55,385 nt of DNA from Aliiroseovarius sp. (GCF_030148435.1 NZ_JASBTN010000052.1:1-55385), one strand, 5' to 3'. Positions 11,831 through 20,283 are shown, numbered from the stretch's first letter. A program made the numbers and translations. Notes: a model not told the origin generated them from the sequence alone.

Positions 11831-12847
11831 TTACCGCGCGACCGAAGCCCGGCGCAGCCGATCGACGGTGTCCTTCGCCGCCACATCCACTTCGCGCAGT
11901 TCGCACGCGCCCAGGCTGGCCTTGGTGTCCGCGCGCAGCCGGCGGCTCACCTCGTCGGGCAGGGCGGGGCGGGTGGCGCCGTCGACGAACAGGCTTTCCG
12001 AGGCGATGCCCTCGGCATAGATGACCTCGTGTTTGTCGAACAGCAGCTGGTAATACTCGACAAAGCCACCCTCGGATTGCACCACACTGGTGCCATTGAC
12101 CAGAAGGCGCGCCTTGACCAGCACCTCCTTCTTGCCCGCGCCCATGGCGTCTATCCGCTGGTAGATGAACAGCCGGTGGTTCGGGCTAAGGATCAGGTCT
12201 CGCTGGTTGTTAAGCGCCCCGGCTTTGATGCGGATCGGGGCGAAGGCACCGCTGGCGCGGACGGTCTGGTGGCCAATCCAGCGCAGCTCCTGCGGGCCGG
12301 AATCCCGGGTCAGCACCCGGTCGCCCGGTTGCAGCGCCTCGATTGCCACCTGACGCCCGTCAGCCATGGTGATATGGGTGCCCTGTGCGAAAGAGACACA
12401 GGCGCTTTCCGCCAGTTTCTCGCGGGCATGTTCCGTGTCCACCGTGACCAGCGTATAGCCGCTTTTGGGCGCCAGCGGTGTCAGCGGGTGCAGGTAGACC
12501 TGCGCGATCGCCCCCTCCGGGTCGACCTCGACCAGAAGCAATGCTTCGTCATGGCTGCCGTTCGGTCCCATGAATGTGACAAGGCTGTCCAGAAACAGCC
12601 GCGCGCCGGGCCGGCCCAACGCGCTGCCGGCGCCGATCATGAACGCGCCGGTCGCCTCATCCGTGCTCACGGCGAGACGGCGGCTGGGGGCGTCCGGGGC
12701 CAGCTGATAGACGTCTTCCATGACCAGCTCCGACGCATCGGAGATCGGATCGCCTTCGTTGACCCCATGTCTCACGCGAAAGGCTTCGGCCGGGTAGACC
12801 ACCAGCGATTGCACCGGCACGGGGGGCGAGATTTCAAGAAATGACAT
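11831..12847 (-). CDS. Hint-domain protein (hedgehog/intein-type), unknown function
   Basis: 338-residue protein with a C-terminal Hint domain (about residues 150-290). The domain begins at Cys150, followed by QVAIEALQPGDRVLTRD and the block LSPNHRLFIY, the pattern of the Hint_2 family that is abundant in Rhodobacterales. The N-terminal 145 residues resemble the region found in stand-alone Hint proteins, with no signal peptide. Substrate and role are unknown; autoprocessing is possible but not shown. The start is the ATG at 12847 (MSFLEISPPV) rather than a TTG at 12859. A second Hint protein lies at 33164-35791. Confidence 0.85.
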   Translation of the reverse strand: MSFLEISPPVPVQSLVVYPAEAFRVRHGVNEGDPISDASELVMEDVYQLAPDAPSRRLAVSTDEATGAFMIGAGSALGRPGARLFLDSLVTFMGPNGSHDEALLLVEVDPEGAIAQVYLHPLTPLAPKSGYTLVTVDTEHAREKLAESACVSFAQGTHITMADGRQVAIEALQPGDRVLTRDSGPQELRWIGHQTVRASGAFAPIRIKAGALNNQRDLILSPNHRLFIYQRIDAMGAGKKEVLVKARLLVNGTSVVQSEGGFVEYYQLLFDKHEVIYAEGIASESLFVDGATRPALPDEVSRRLRADTKASLGACELREVDVAAKDTVDRLRRASVAR

Positions 12848-13161
12848 GGCTGTACCCAAATTCAGTCAGAATCCCGGCTGCCAGCCCGGCCCCGCCCCCA
12901 CGGAGATCCGGACAAAACCCTTCCAACCGGCATTTCAAAAATAGGCCACCGGTCCCGTTCCGGTCAATGAAACCGCGCCGACAAGGCCACGATTTCAAGC
13001 GAAGAATCGGTTGACTGTTTCCCGTTTGCGTTGAAATGCCCGGACGATCCGGGTTTGTTTACAAGTTATGTGATTGCGGGGCTTGCGGGGGGGCGAGTCC
13101 TGCGGTTGGGTTAACTGTCATTGACCGGGGATTCGCCCACACAGGAATGAGGAGACCGACC
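12848..13161. promoter_or_regulatory. Divergent intergenic region, Hint gene / SDR-like gene
   Basis: 314 bases of lower GC between two divergently transcribed genes, so it must carry promoters for both. A TTGACT at 13011-13016 could be a -35 element, but no convincing -10 follows at standard spacing. The SDR-like gene has a clear ribosome binding site (AGGAATGAGGAGA) at its 3' end. I see no coding frame with support. Confidence 0.4.
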
Positions 13162-13941
13162 ATGGATCTGGGACTGAAGGGAAAACGGGCGCTGGTTTGT
13201 GCCTCGTCCAAGGGGCTGGGGCTGGGCTGTGCCCGGGCGCTGGCCGAAGCGGGCGTCGATCTGGTGATGAATGCCCGCGGGGCGGAGGCGCTGGAGGCCT
13301 CTGCCGCGGCGATCCGCAAGGAATTTGGAGTCGATGTGGTCGCCGTGGCGGCCGATGTGACTTCGGAAGAGGGGCGCGCGAAGGTGCTCGAAGCGGCCCG
13401 GGGTGTCGATATCCTGGTCAACAACGCGGGCGGGCCGCCGCCGGGCCTGTGGACCGATTGGGAGCGGGACGATTTCATCGCGGCCCTGGACGCGAACATG
13501 CTGACGCCGATTGCGCTGATCAAGGCGCTGGTGCCCACCATGATGGAGCGTGGATGGGGCCGGGTGGTCAACATCACCAGCCAGGCGGTGAAGGCGCCGA
13601 TTCCGGTGCTGGGCCTGTCCAATTCGGCCCGCGCGGGGCTGACCGGCTACGTCGCCGGCACCGCGCGCCAGATTGCCGGCTCGGGGGTGACGATCAACAA
13701 CCTGCTGCCGGGCATTCATGCCACCGACCGGGCGGTGTCCCTGGACACGGGCGTCAGCAAGGCGCAGGGCATTTCGATGGAGGAGGCCCGGGCGGCGCGC
13801 GAGGCCACCATTCCCGCCGGGCGCTATGGCACGATCGAGGAATTCGGCGCCACCTGCGCCTTCCTCTGCTCGCAACATGCGGGCTTCATCGTCGGGCAGA
13901 ATATCCTGCTGGACGGCGGCGGAGTGAATTCGACGCTGTAA
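13162..13941 (+). CDS. SDR-family protein lacking the YxxxK pair (BKR-like)
   Basis: 259-residue Rossmann-fold protein resembling 3-oxoacyl-ACP reductase (FabG-like). Visible are an altered nucleotide loop (CASSKGLGLGCARAL), NNAGGPPPG and the catalytic-type Ser140 (NITS). Where Tyr-x-x-x-Lys should follow 13 residues later the sequence reads S153-N-S-A-R157, so the classical proton-relay residues are absent. This resembles the known BKR_like_SDR_like subgroup, whose members deviate from the catalytic tetrad. The start is the ATG at 13162 after AGGAATGAGGAGA. Substrate unknown; the neighbours give no pathway context. Confidence 0.9.
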   Translation: MDLGLKGKRALVCASSKGLGLGCARALAEAGVDLVMNARGAEALEASAAAIRKEFGVDVVAVAADVTSEEGRAKVLEAARGVDILVNNAGGPPPGLWTDWERDDFIAALDANMLTPIALIKALVPTMMERGWGRVVNITSQAVKAPIPVLGLSNSARAGLTGYVAGTARQIAGSGVTINNLLPGIHATDRAVSLDTGVSKAQGISMEEARAAREATIPAGRYGTIEEFGATCAFLCSQHAGFIVGQNILLDGGGVNSTL

Positions 13942-14060
13942 GCCCCGCTGGCCGGGCCTCGCCGGTCCGGCGCTCATCCCTGGCATGGCCCCGTCCGGTC
14001 TGAGGTGTGCGGTATCCCTCATCGCCGTGGCGGGCCGGGGTGGCCGGGGAAGGCGAAATT

Positions 14061-14663
14061 TCACTCCACCGTATCCACCCGCCGGGGCGGGGCCAGCGCA
14101 AACCCGTCGCCCTTGACCCGCACCGCCCAGTCGCGCGGGGGCTCCTGCCGGTGACGCAACCGGGCCAGGCGCCAGGCCTCGCGCTCGGGATCATGATCCG
14201 GCACCATCTGCCAGCGGCTTTCCACGCCCTGGGCGGCACCTTCCGGGGTCAGGATCAGCCCCAGCGCCTCCCCCCCGCCAGTCTCGGCGGCCAGCTGCAT
14301 GCGCCTGACCGGGGTCAGGCCGGGCGGGCCGGGCAGGTCGCCCACAACCAGCGGCACCACGCCGGCGCGCAGCACCTCTTCGAGCACCCACAGAATGTCC
14401 TCGGCCCGGTTGGCATTGACGAAACTGACCCGCCCGGGGTCCAGAAAACGCACCATGCCGGGGCCGTGTGGCCGCCCCTGCGCCCAGTCGGGCAGCACCC
14501 AGAAAACCGGCCCGGTCATGCCGCCCGCGACCATCATCGCCAGGGTCTGGCGCGCGGGGCCGACCAGTTCATGCACGCGGCCACGGGCCAGGTGCAGCCC
14601 GCCCAGGAAAGCCTGGTCGGGCGCCGCGCGATGCGACCGGCGGGTGAGGGGTGGGTGATGCAT
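14061..14663 (-). CDS. imuA: ImuA-like (RecA-like) SOS protein
   Basis: 200-residue protein resembling the short RecA-like ImuA proteins of Rhodobacterales, accessory to the ImuB/DnaE2 mutagenic polymerase system. Recognisable segments are LGGLHLARGRVHELVGPARQ near the N-terminus, VPLVVGDLPGPPGLTPVRR in the middle, and LGLILTPEGAAQGVESRW. No Walker A motif is evident, as is common in this subgroup. A perfect LexA box lies 17-31 bases upstream of the ATG. Unusually, no imuB or dnaE2 follows. The family call is from pattern recognition; a different RecA-fold hypothetical is possible. Confidence 0.75.
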   Translation of the reverse strand: MHHPPLTRRSHRAAPDQAFLGGLHLARGRVHELVGPARQTLAMMVAGGMTGPVFWVLPDWAQGRPHGPGMVRFLDPGRVSFVNANRAEDILWVLEEVLRAGVVPLVVGDLPGPPGLTPVRRMQLAAETGGGEALGLILTPEGAAQGVESRWQMVPDHDPEREAWRLARLRHRQEPPRDWAVRVKGDGFALAPPRRVDTVE

Positions 14664-14679
14664 GCTCTCATTCTACAAT

Positions 14680-14694
14680 GTTCCTGATATGTTC
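14680..14694. promoter_or_regulatory. LexA (SOS) box GTTC-N7-GTTC
   Basis: GTTC CTGATAT GTTC matches the alphaproteobacterial LexA operator GTTCN7GTTC exactly. It lies 17 bases upstream of the ImuA-like start (minus strand) and 70 bases upstream of the aldo/keto reductase start (plus strand), so it could repress either or both. Confidence 0.8.
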
Positions 14695-14763
14695 TCAATC
14701 CGAAATCACCTTGCCACGCCTGCGACAATCGGCACACTGCCCCCAACACGAGGAGACACGCGC

Positions 14764-15807
14764 ATGAAAATGAACACGCTTGCCGGCGGCGCCCTGGAGG
14801 TCAGCGCGCTGAGCCTGGGCTCGATGACCTGGGGGTCGACCACCACGCCCGCCGAGGGCCACGCCCAGATCGACATGGCGCTGGACCACGAGGTCAATTT
14901 TGTCGACACGGCCGAGATGTACCCGGTGAACCCGATCAGCGCCGATACGGTGGGGCGCACGGAAAGCCTCATCGGGGACTGGCTGGCGCGGACCGGGCGG
15001 CGCGGAGAGGTTGTGATCGCCACCAAGGTCTCGGGCAACAATCCCGGCTGGGTGCGCGGGGGGCGGGGCTATGACGGGGCAACCATTCGTGAGGCGGTGG
15101 ATGCGTCCCTGAAACGTCTCAGGACGGATTTTATTGATATTTATCAGACACATTGGCCAAATCGTGGCAGCTACATGTTCCGCCAGAACTGGACCTATGA
15201 CCCATCGAAACAGGACCGCGAAGAGACCGAGGCACACATGCATGATGTGCTCGACGCAATGGCGGATGTGGTCAAGGCGGGCAAGGTGCGCCATTTCGGC
15301 CTGTCCAACGAAAGCGCCTGGGGCACGTCCGAATGGCTGCGGCTGGCCCGCGAGAAGGGCGCGCCCGCGGTGGTGTCGGTCCAGAACGAATACTCGCTGC
15401 TCTGTCGTCTTGCCGATACCGACCTGGCCGAGCTGTGCGTGAACGAAGGTGTTGGTCTGCTTTCCTTTTCTCCGCTTGCCGCCGGGCTTCTGACCGGCAA
15501 GTACCAGCACGGGCACCTGCCCGAAGGCAGCCGCAAGACCATTCATCCCGAGCTGGGGGGGCGTGTCACCGATCAGGTCTTTCCGGCGGTCACGGCCTAT
15601 CTGGACATCGCCGAACGTAACGGGCTGGATCCGGTCCACATGGCGCTGGCGTTTTGCGTGTCGCGGCCCTTCATGAGCTCGACCATCTTCGGCGCCTCCA
15701 CGCTGGCGCAGCTGGAGCGCATCCTGGCCGGGCAGGATCTGATCCTGAGCGATGAGGTGATGTCCGAGATCGACCACGCCCACCGGGCCCATGCGATGCC
15801 GTATTGA
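14764..15807 (+). CDS. Aldo/keto reductase (Tas-like)
   Basis: 347-residue NADP(H)-dependent oxidoreductase with a TIM barrel, similar to E. coli Tas. The catalytic tetrad can be placed at Asp48 and Tyr53 (DTAEMY), Lys88 (ATKVSG) and His130 (YQTHWP). The physiological substrate is unknown. The start is the ATG at 14764 behind GAGGAGACACGC. It is divergent from the ImuA-like gene and shares its 100-base promoter region, including the LexA box. Confidence 0.95.
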   Translation: MKMNTLAGGALEVSALSLGSMTWGSTTTPAEGHAQIDMALDHEVNFVDTAEMYPVNPISADTVGRTESLIGDWLARTGRRGEVVIATKVSGNNPGWVRGGRGYDGATIREAVDASLKRLRTDFIDIYQTHWPNRGSYMFRQNWTYDPSKQDREETEAHMHDVLDAMADVVKAGKVRHFGLSNESAWGTSEWLRLAREKGAPAVVSVQNEYSLLCRLADTDLAELCVNEGVGLLSFSPLAAGLLTGKYQHGHLPEGSRKTIHPELGGRVTDQVFPAVTAYLDIAERNGLDPVHMALAFCVSRPFMSSTIFGASTLAQLERILAGQDLILSDEVMSEIDHAHRAHAMPY

Positions 15808-15814
15808 GGCGAAG

Positions 15815-15888
15815 TTTAAAGACATTAACGCCGAAACAGGGGCGGGTTTAACAGGTTTAACGCCCCAAACCGGGCCGGTTTAAGACCG
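15815..15888. repeat. GTTTAA-rich intergenic repeats with hairpin
   Basis: The short gap between the convergent aldo/keto reductase and GlxA-type genes carries GGTTTAA three times plus further TTAA-containing variants. GGGGCG (15839-15844) can pair with CGCCCC (15861-15866). It probably forms the shared 3' end of both transcripts. Confidence 0.45.
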
Positions 15889-16869
15889 TTAAAGCCCCCT
15901 CTGCCGCCGCCTGAGCGCGCTGACCGACATCCCGTGCGCCAGTTTGAAGGCCCGGGCAAAGGCGGCCTGGGATCCGAACCCGGTGGCCAGAGAAATCTGC
16001 GCCACCGGTTGCGACGTGTCCAGCGCCAGCCGCCGCGCTTCCGCCAGACGAAGGTTCAGGAAGAACGCGCCGGGGGTGGTCCCAAGCGCCGTGCGGAACC
16101 GCGTCTCCAGCGTGCGGGGGGACAGGCCGACCATGGCGGCGATGCGGGCGGTGCCGGGGGGCTCGTCCAGATGCGCCTCCATGAGGCGGATCGCCTCGGC
16201 CACCTTCGGGGCGCGGGCGCGCAGGCGGGCGGGCGAGGCGAGGCTCTGCGGGGCGTCGCTCCCGTGTACCGGGTCATAGATGAAGGCCGAAGCCACACGC
16301 ATCGCCAGCGCCTCGCCATGGCGGGCGCGCAACAGGTGCAGCATCATGTCCAGCGCCGGTGAGGCCCCGCCGGTCGTCACCACCCGCCCGTCGATCACGT
16401 AGCGGTCGCGCAGCACCTCGACCTCGGAAAACCGCTGGGCAAAGGCCTCCAGATCCTCCCAGTGGGTGGTGGCCTTGTGCCCATCGAGCAGCCCCGCGCG
16501 GGCCAGCACCCAGGGGCCGCCATCCACGCCCGCCACCGTGCGCACCCGTCCGGAGACCCGGCGTACCGCGGCCAGAAGCGGCGGAGTGCTTTGTTCTTCA
16601 AGGAAAAAGCCCGCCACGACAAATAGCGCGTCCAGTTCCGGCGCCTCTGCAAGCGCGGGCCCCGGCACCGGAATGCCCGAGGTCAGGCTGACCGGATCCC
16701 CTGCCGGTGTCATCAGCCGCCAGCGGAACAGCTCGCGATCGGCCCGCCGATTCGCCGCCCGCATCGGATCCAGCACCGCCGCCAGGGACAGGGTGTTGCA
16801 CTGGTCAAGAACCAGCACGCCGATGGTCAGCGGCGCGGGGTCGGGCATGAAGATATTTGCGCTTTTCAT
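15889..16869 (-). CDS. GlxA-family AraC-type regulator, probable carnitine regulator (CdhR-like)
   Basis: 326-residue regulator with an N-terminal DJ-1/PfpI-like domain (about 10-180) and a C-terminal AraC helix-turn-helix (about 225-320; ARIAAMVGLSPRTLETRFR and PVAQISLATGFGSQAAFARA). In pseudomonads the carnitine regulator CdhR has this architecture, and this gene is divergent by 76 bases from a carnitine-type operon, so it is inferred to activate 16946-20181. The ATG at 16869 (MKSANIFMPD) is chosen; 16848 is an alternative. Confidence 0.88.
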   Translation of the reverse strand: MKSANIFMPDPAPLTIGVLVLDQCNTLSLAAVLDPMRAANRRADRELFRWRLMTPAGDPVSLTSGIPVPGPALAEAPELDALFVVAGFFLEEQSTPPLLAAVRRVSGRVRTVAGVDGGPWVLARAGLLDGHKATTHWEDLEAFAQRFSEVEVLRDRYVIDGRVVTTGGASPALDMMLHLLRARHGEALAMRVASAFIYDPVHGSDAPQSLASPARLRARAPKVAEAIRLMEAHLDEPPGTARIAAMVGLSPRTLETRFRTALGTTPGAFFLNLRLAEARRLALDTSQPVAQISLATGFGSQAAFARAFKLAHGMSVSALRRRQRGL

Positions 16870-16945
16870 CAATTGATCAGCGTAAATCGCAAAGCAGCCC
16901 CAGTCCAGCACGGGTTTCATGGGGTCAAGCGAGAGGAGAGACACC

Positions 16946-17860
16946 ATGCCCCTGACCATGAACCGAGAGGTTTTCATCACCGCCGCCGTGACCGGATCGG
17001 GCGGAACCCAGGACCGCAGCCCGCACGTGCCGCGCAGCCCGGAACAGATCGCCAATGCCGCCATCGACGCTGCCCGCGCAGGCGCCGCAGTGGTGCATTG
17101 CCACGTGCGAGACCCCGACACCGGGGCACCGAGCCGCCGGCTGGAGCTTTACCGCGAGCTGACAGAGCGGGTGCGCGAAAGCGACGTGGACGTGGTCCTG
17201 AACCTGACCGCCGGAATGGGGGGCGACATCGTCTTCGGCTCGCCCGAAAGCCCGTTCCCGGTGAACCCGGACGCCACCGACATGATCGGCGCGGCCGAGC
17301 GGGTCCAGCACGTGGCCGAATGCCTGCCGGAGATCTGTACGCTGGACTGCGGCACGATGAATTTCGCCGAGGCCGATTACGTCATGACCAACACGCCCGG
17401 CATGCTGGAGGCGATGGGCCGCATGATGACCAAGCTGGGGGTGAAGCCGGAAATCGAAGCCTTTGACACCGGCCACCTGTGGCACGCGAAAACCCTTGTG
17501 GAACAAGGGGCTCTGGACAGCCCGGCGCTGGTGCAGCTCTGCATGGGCGTGCCCTGGGGCGCGCCTGATGACCTGAACACCTTCATGGCGATGGTGAACA
17601 ACGTGCCGTCGGACTGGACCTTCTCGGCCTTCGCGCTGGGACGCAACCAGATGGCCTATGCCGCGGCGGCCGTGCTGGCAGGCGGCAACGTACGGGTGGG
17701 TCTGGAAGACAACCTGTGGCTCGAAAAGGGCGTGCTGGCGACCAATGCGCAGCTGGTTGAACGGGCTGCCACTGTCGTCACCAACATGGGCGCGCGGGTG
17801 ATCGGCCCGGCCGAGGTGCGCGAGAAACTGGGTCTGCTCAAGCGTGATCCGAATTTCTGA
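16946..17860 (+). CDS. BKACE-family enzyme, probable dehydrocarnitine cleavage enzyme
   Basis: 304-residue beta-keto acid cleavage enzyme (DUF849 family). Such enzymes condense a beta-keto acid with acetyl-CoA and split it to acetoacetate and a new CoA ester; with 3-dehydrocarnitine the product is betainyl-CoA. The metal-binding His51 and His53 (VVHCHVRDPDTG) and the R250-V-G-L-E254-D255 block are present. The substrate is assigned from context, since the next gene is a carnitine dehydrogenase-type fusion. The ATG at 16946 follows GAGAGGAGAG. An 89% intact context argument rather than sequence alone separates it from lysine-fermentation homologues. Confidence 0.9.
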   Translation: MPLTMNREVFITAAVTGSGGTQDRSPHVPRSPEQIANAAIDAARAGAAVVHCHVRDPDTGAPSRRLELYRELTERVRESDVDVVLNLTAGMGGDIVFGSPESPFPVNPDATDMIGAAERVQHVAECLPEICTLDCGTMNFAEADYVMTNTPGMLEAMGRMMTKLGVKPEIEAFDTGHLWHAKTLVEQGALDSPALVQLCMGVPWGAPDDLNTFMAMVNNVPSDWTFSAFALGRNQMAYAAAAVLAGGNVRVGLEDNLWLEKGVLATNAQLVERAATVVTNMGARVIGPAEVREKLGLLKRDPNF

Positions 17861-17965
17861 AATGGCGTCTCGCGCCGGGCCGGAAGTCCGTGACCGGCGC
17901 GAACCCGTCCGAAAAGACCTTGCGTGGGCAGGCCCTGACCTGACACGCCTCGTGGAGATAAGTGT

Positions 17966-19411
17966 ATGAAAACGGCAGCAATCATTGGCGGTGGGGTGAT
18001 CGGCGGCGGCTGGGCCGCGCGGTTCCTTCTGATGGGATGGGACGTGCGGGTGTTCGACCCGGACCCGGAGGCGGAACGCAAGATCGGCGAGGTGCTGGAC
18101 AACGCCCGCCGCTCGCTGCCCGGCCTGTCGGATGTCTCGATGCCCGCCGAGGGTCGCCTGAGTTTCCACGACGATCTGGCCGAGGCCGTTGCGGGCGCCA
18201 CCTGGGTGCAGGAAAGCGTACCGGAGCGGCTGGAGCTGAAGCAGAAAGTCTATGCCAGCCTGATGGAGGCCGTGGGCGAGGACGCGATCATCGGGAGCTC
18301 CACCTCGGGCTTCAAACCGTCGGAGTTGCAGGCGGGGCTGAGCCGCCCCGGCCAGGTTCTGGTCGCGCACCCGTTCAATCCGGTCTACCTGCTGCCTGTG
18401 GTGGAGGTGGTGCCTACACAGGCGAACTCTGCCGAGATCCGCGCGCGTGCCGCAGGGATCCTGACCGAGGTCGGCATGAAACCGGTTGAGATCAAACAGG
18501 AAATCGACGCCCATGTGGCCGACCGCCTGCTCGAGGCGGTCTGGCGCGAGGCGCTGTGGCTGGTCTCGGACGGGATCGCCACCACGGAAGAGATCGACGA
18601 CATCATGCGGTTTGGCTTCGGGTTGCGCTGGGCGCAGATGGGCCTGTTCGAGACCTACCGTGTCGCCGGCGGCGAAGCGGGCATGAAACATTTCATGGCG
18701 CAGTTCGGCCCGGCGCTGAAATGGCCCTGGACCAAGCTGATGGACGTGCCCGAGTTCACCGACGAACTGGTCGATCTGATCGCCGATCAGTCCGATGCGC
18801 AATCGGGCATGCACTCCATCCGCGAGTTGGAACGCATTCGCGACGACAATCTGGTCGGGATGATGCGGGCGCTGAAGGCGCGCGACTGGGGGGCGGGGGC
18901 GCTGCTCAATGAACAGGACCGGCGCCTGGGTCAGCCCGACGTGGTGATCGAGAGGCCCGTCGTGACCCTGTCCACCGCGATCCCGATCGACTGGCTCGAT
19001 TACAACGGGCACATGACCGAAAGCCGTTATCTGGACGCCTTTGCGCGATCGACCGACCGGTTCATGGAGATCATCGGCTGTGACGCCGATTACATTGCCA
19101 CCGGCGGCAGCTATTTCACCGCTGAAACCCACATCCGCCATATCGACGAGGCGCATCTGGGTCAGCGTATCCGGGTCGAGACCACCTGCCTTCTGGGGGA
19201 GGGCAAGAAGATGCACCTGTTCCACCAGATGTTCGAGGGCGCGCGCCTGCTGGCGACCGGCGAACATTTCCTGTTGCATGTCAGCCTGGACACCCGCCGC
19301 CCGGCGCCGCCTGCGGACCATATTGAGGCCCGTCTGGTCGAGATCGCCGAGGCCCATGCCAAACTGCCGCGCCCCGAGGGCGTCGGCCGTGCCATTGCGG
19401 TGAAGCCATGA
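17966..19411 (+). CDS. L-carnitine dehydrogenase fused to a thioesterase domain
   Basis: 481-residue two-domain protein. Residues 1-320 are a 3-hydroxyacyl-CoA dehydrogenase-type NAD(H) domain: nucleotide loop IIGGGVIGGGWAARF, then HPFNPVYLLPVVEVV. Residues about 325-481 are a 4HBT hot-dog thioesterase: DWLDYNGHMTESRYLDAF from residue 342. Fusion of carnitine 3-dehydrogenase with a betainyl-CoA thioesterase is known in rhizobia, and pseudomonads keep separate genes. Together with the BKACE enzyme it would convert L-carnitine to glycine betaine plus acetoacetate. The start follows GTGGAGATAAG, and the stop overlaps the next ATG (ATGA). Confidence 0.9.
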   Translation: MKTAAIIGGGVIGGGWAARFLLMGWDVRVFDPDPEAERKIGEVLDNARRSLPGLSDVSMPAEGRLSFHDDLAEAVAGATWVQESVPERLELKQKVYASLMEAVGEDAIIGSSTSGFKPSELQAGLSRPGQVLVAHPFNPVYLLPVVEVVPTQANSAEIRARAAGILTEVGMKPVEIKQEIDAHVADRLLEAVWREALWLVSDGIATTEEIDDIMRFGFGLRWAQMGLFETYRVAGGEAGMKHFMAQFGPALKWPWTKLMDVPEFTDELVDLIADQSDAQSGMHSIRELERIRDDNLVGMMRALKARDWGAGALLNEQDRRLGQPDVVIERPVVTLSTAIPIDWLDYNGHMTESRYLDAFARSTDRFMEIIGCDADYIATGGSYFTAETHIRHIDEAHLGQRIRVETTCLLGEGKKMHLFHQMFEGARLLATGEHFLLHVSLDTRRPAPPADHIEARLVEIAEAHAKLPRPEGVGRAIAVKP

Positions 19412-20181
19412 GGGGGCTTGACAACGCCCGTGTGCTGATCACCGCCGGCGCCTCCGGTATCGGGCGCGCCATGGGCGAGGCTTTTGTCGCCGCGGGCGCG
19501 CGGGTCTGGGTCACGGATATCGACCGCGAGGCGCTGGCCGATCTGCCCAAGGGCTGGATCGGCCGCCGGGTGGATGTGACGGACGAGGCCGCCATGGCGG
19601 ATTTATTCAAGGAACTCAAGGTGAAATGGGGCGGTCTTGATGTGCTCTGCGCCAATGCGGGCGTGGCCGGGCCGACCGCCCTGATCGAAGATGTCGCGCT
19701 GGAGGACTGGCGGGCCTGCGTGTCGGTGAACCTCGAAGGGGCCTTCCTGGCGGCGAAGTTCGCCGCGCCGATGATGAAGGACCGGGGCGCGGGCTCGATC
19801 GTCGTGACCTCGTCGACAGCCGGTCAATACGGCTACCCGAACCGGGCCCCCTATGCGGCGGCGAAATGGGCGGTGATCGGGCTGATGAAAACCCTGGCGA
19901 TGGAGCTGGGTCCTCATGGCATTCGCGCCAATGCGATCTGTCCGGGCGCGGTGGAAGGCCCGCGCATGGAAGGCGTGCTGGCGCGTGAAGCCGCCGCCAA
20001 GGGCATGGCCCGCGACGAGGTCTATCGCGGCTATGCTTCGGGCACCTCGATGGGCTCTTTCGTCGAGGCGGCGGATATTGCCGACATGGCGGTGTTCCTG
20101 GGCTCCGATGCGGCGCGGCTGGTGTCGGGGCAGGTGATCGCGGTGGACGGGCATACGGTGAACCCGGATCCGAAGGTGTGA
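19408..20181 (+). CDS. SDR-family oxidoreductase in carnitine operon
   Basis: 257-residue classical short-chain dehydrogenase. It has the nucleotide loop TAGASGIG (12-19), CANAG, a catalytic Ser near 135-136, and Tyr149 with Lys153 (YAAAK), so unlike 13162-13941 it looks catalytically complete. It is coupled to the carnitine dehydrogenase fusion by an ATGA overlap, so a role in carnitine or betaine metabolism is likely, but the substrate cannot be read from sequence. It is the last gene of the operon and is followed by dispersed repeat copy 2. Confidence 0.93.
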   Translation: MRGLDNARVLITAGASGIGRAMGEAFVAAGARVWVTDIDREALADLPKGWIGRRVDVTDEAAMADLFKELKVKWGGLDVLCANAGVAGPTALIEDVALEDWRACVSVNLEGAFLAAKFAAPMMKDRGAGSIVVTSSTAGQYGYPNRAPYAAAKWAVIGLMKTLAMELGPHGIRANAICPGAVEGPRMEGVLAREAAAKGMARDEVYRGYASGTSMGSFVEAADIADMAVFLGSDAARLVSGQVIAVDGHTVNPDPKV

Positions 20182-20199
20182 TCCGGCTGCGTGATCCGG

Positions 20200-20283
20200 C
20201 GGTGTCGCTGCGCGACGCCTGATTGTTTGGGTTGAGGGGCGCTGCCCCTCAAGCTCCCCGGGATATTTGGGGCAAGATAAAGA
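20200..20283 (+). repeat. Dispersed intergenic element, copy 2
   Basis: About 84 bases just after the carnitine operon. It matches 11737-11818 in the opposite genomic orientation but the same orientation relative to its upstream gene. It has the GTCGC-TGC-GCGAC mini-hairpin, a perfect 9-bp hairpin TTGAGGGGC-GCT-GCCCCTCAA (20232-20252), and the core CCCCGGGATATTTGGGGC then AAGATAAAG. It ends at the stop codon of the convergent XRE gene. Confidence 0.75.

Noticed and set aside
13011-13039. TTGACT promoter ahead of the SDR-like gene
   Set aside because: The -35-like hexamer has no acceptable -10 at 16-18 bases, so I do not call a promoter.
16925-19357. 810-codon open frame antisense to the carnitine operon
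   Set aside because: Shadow of well-supported plus-strand genes in a high-GC genome; His/Gln/Arg-rich translation without any family motif or ribosome binding site.
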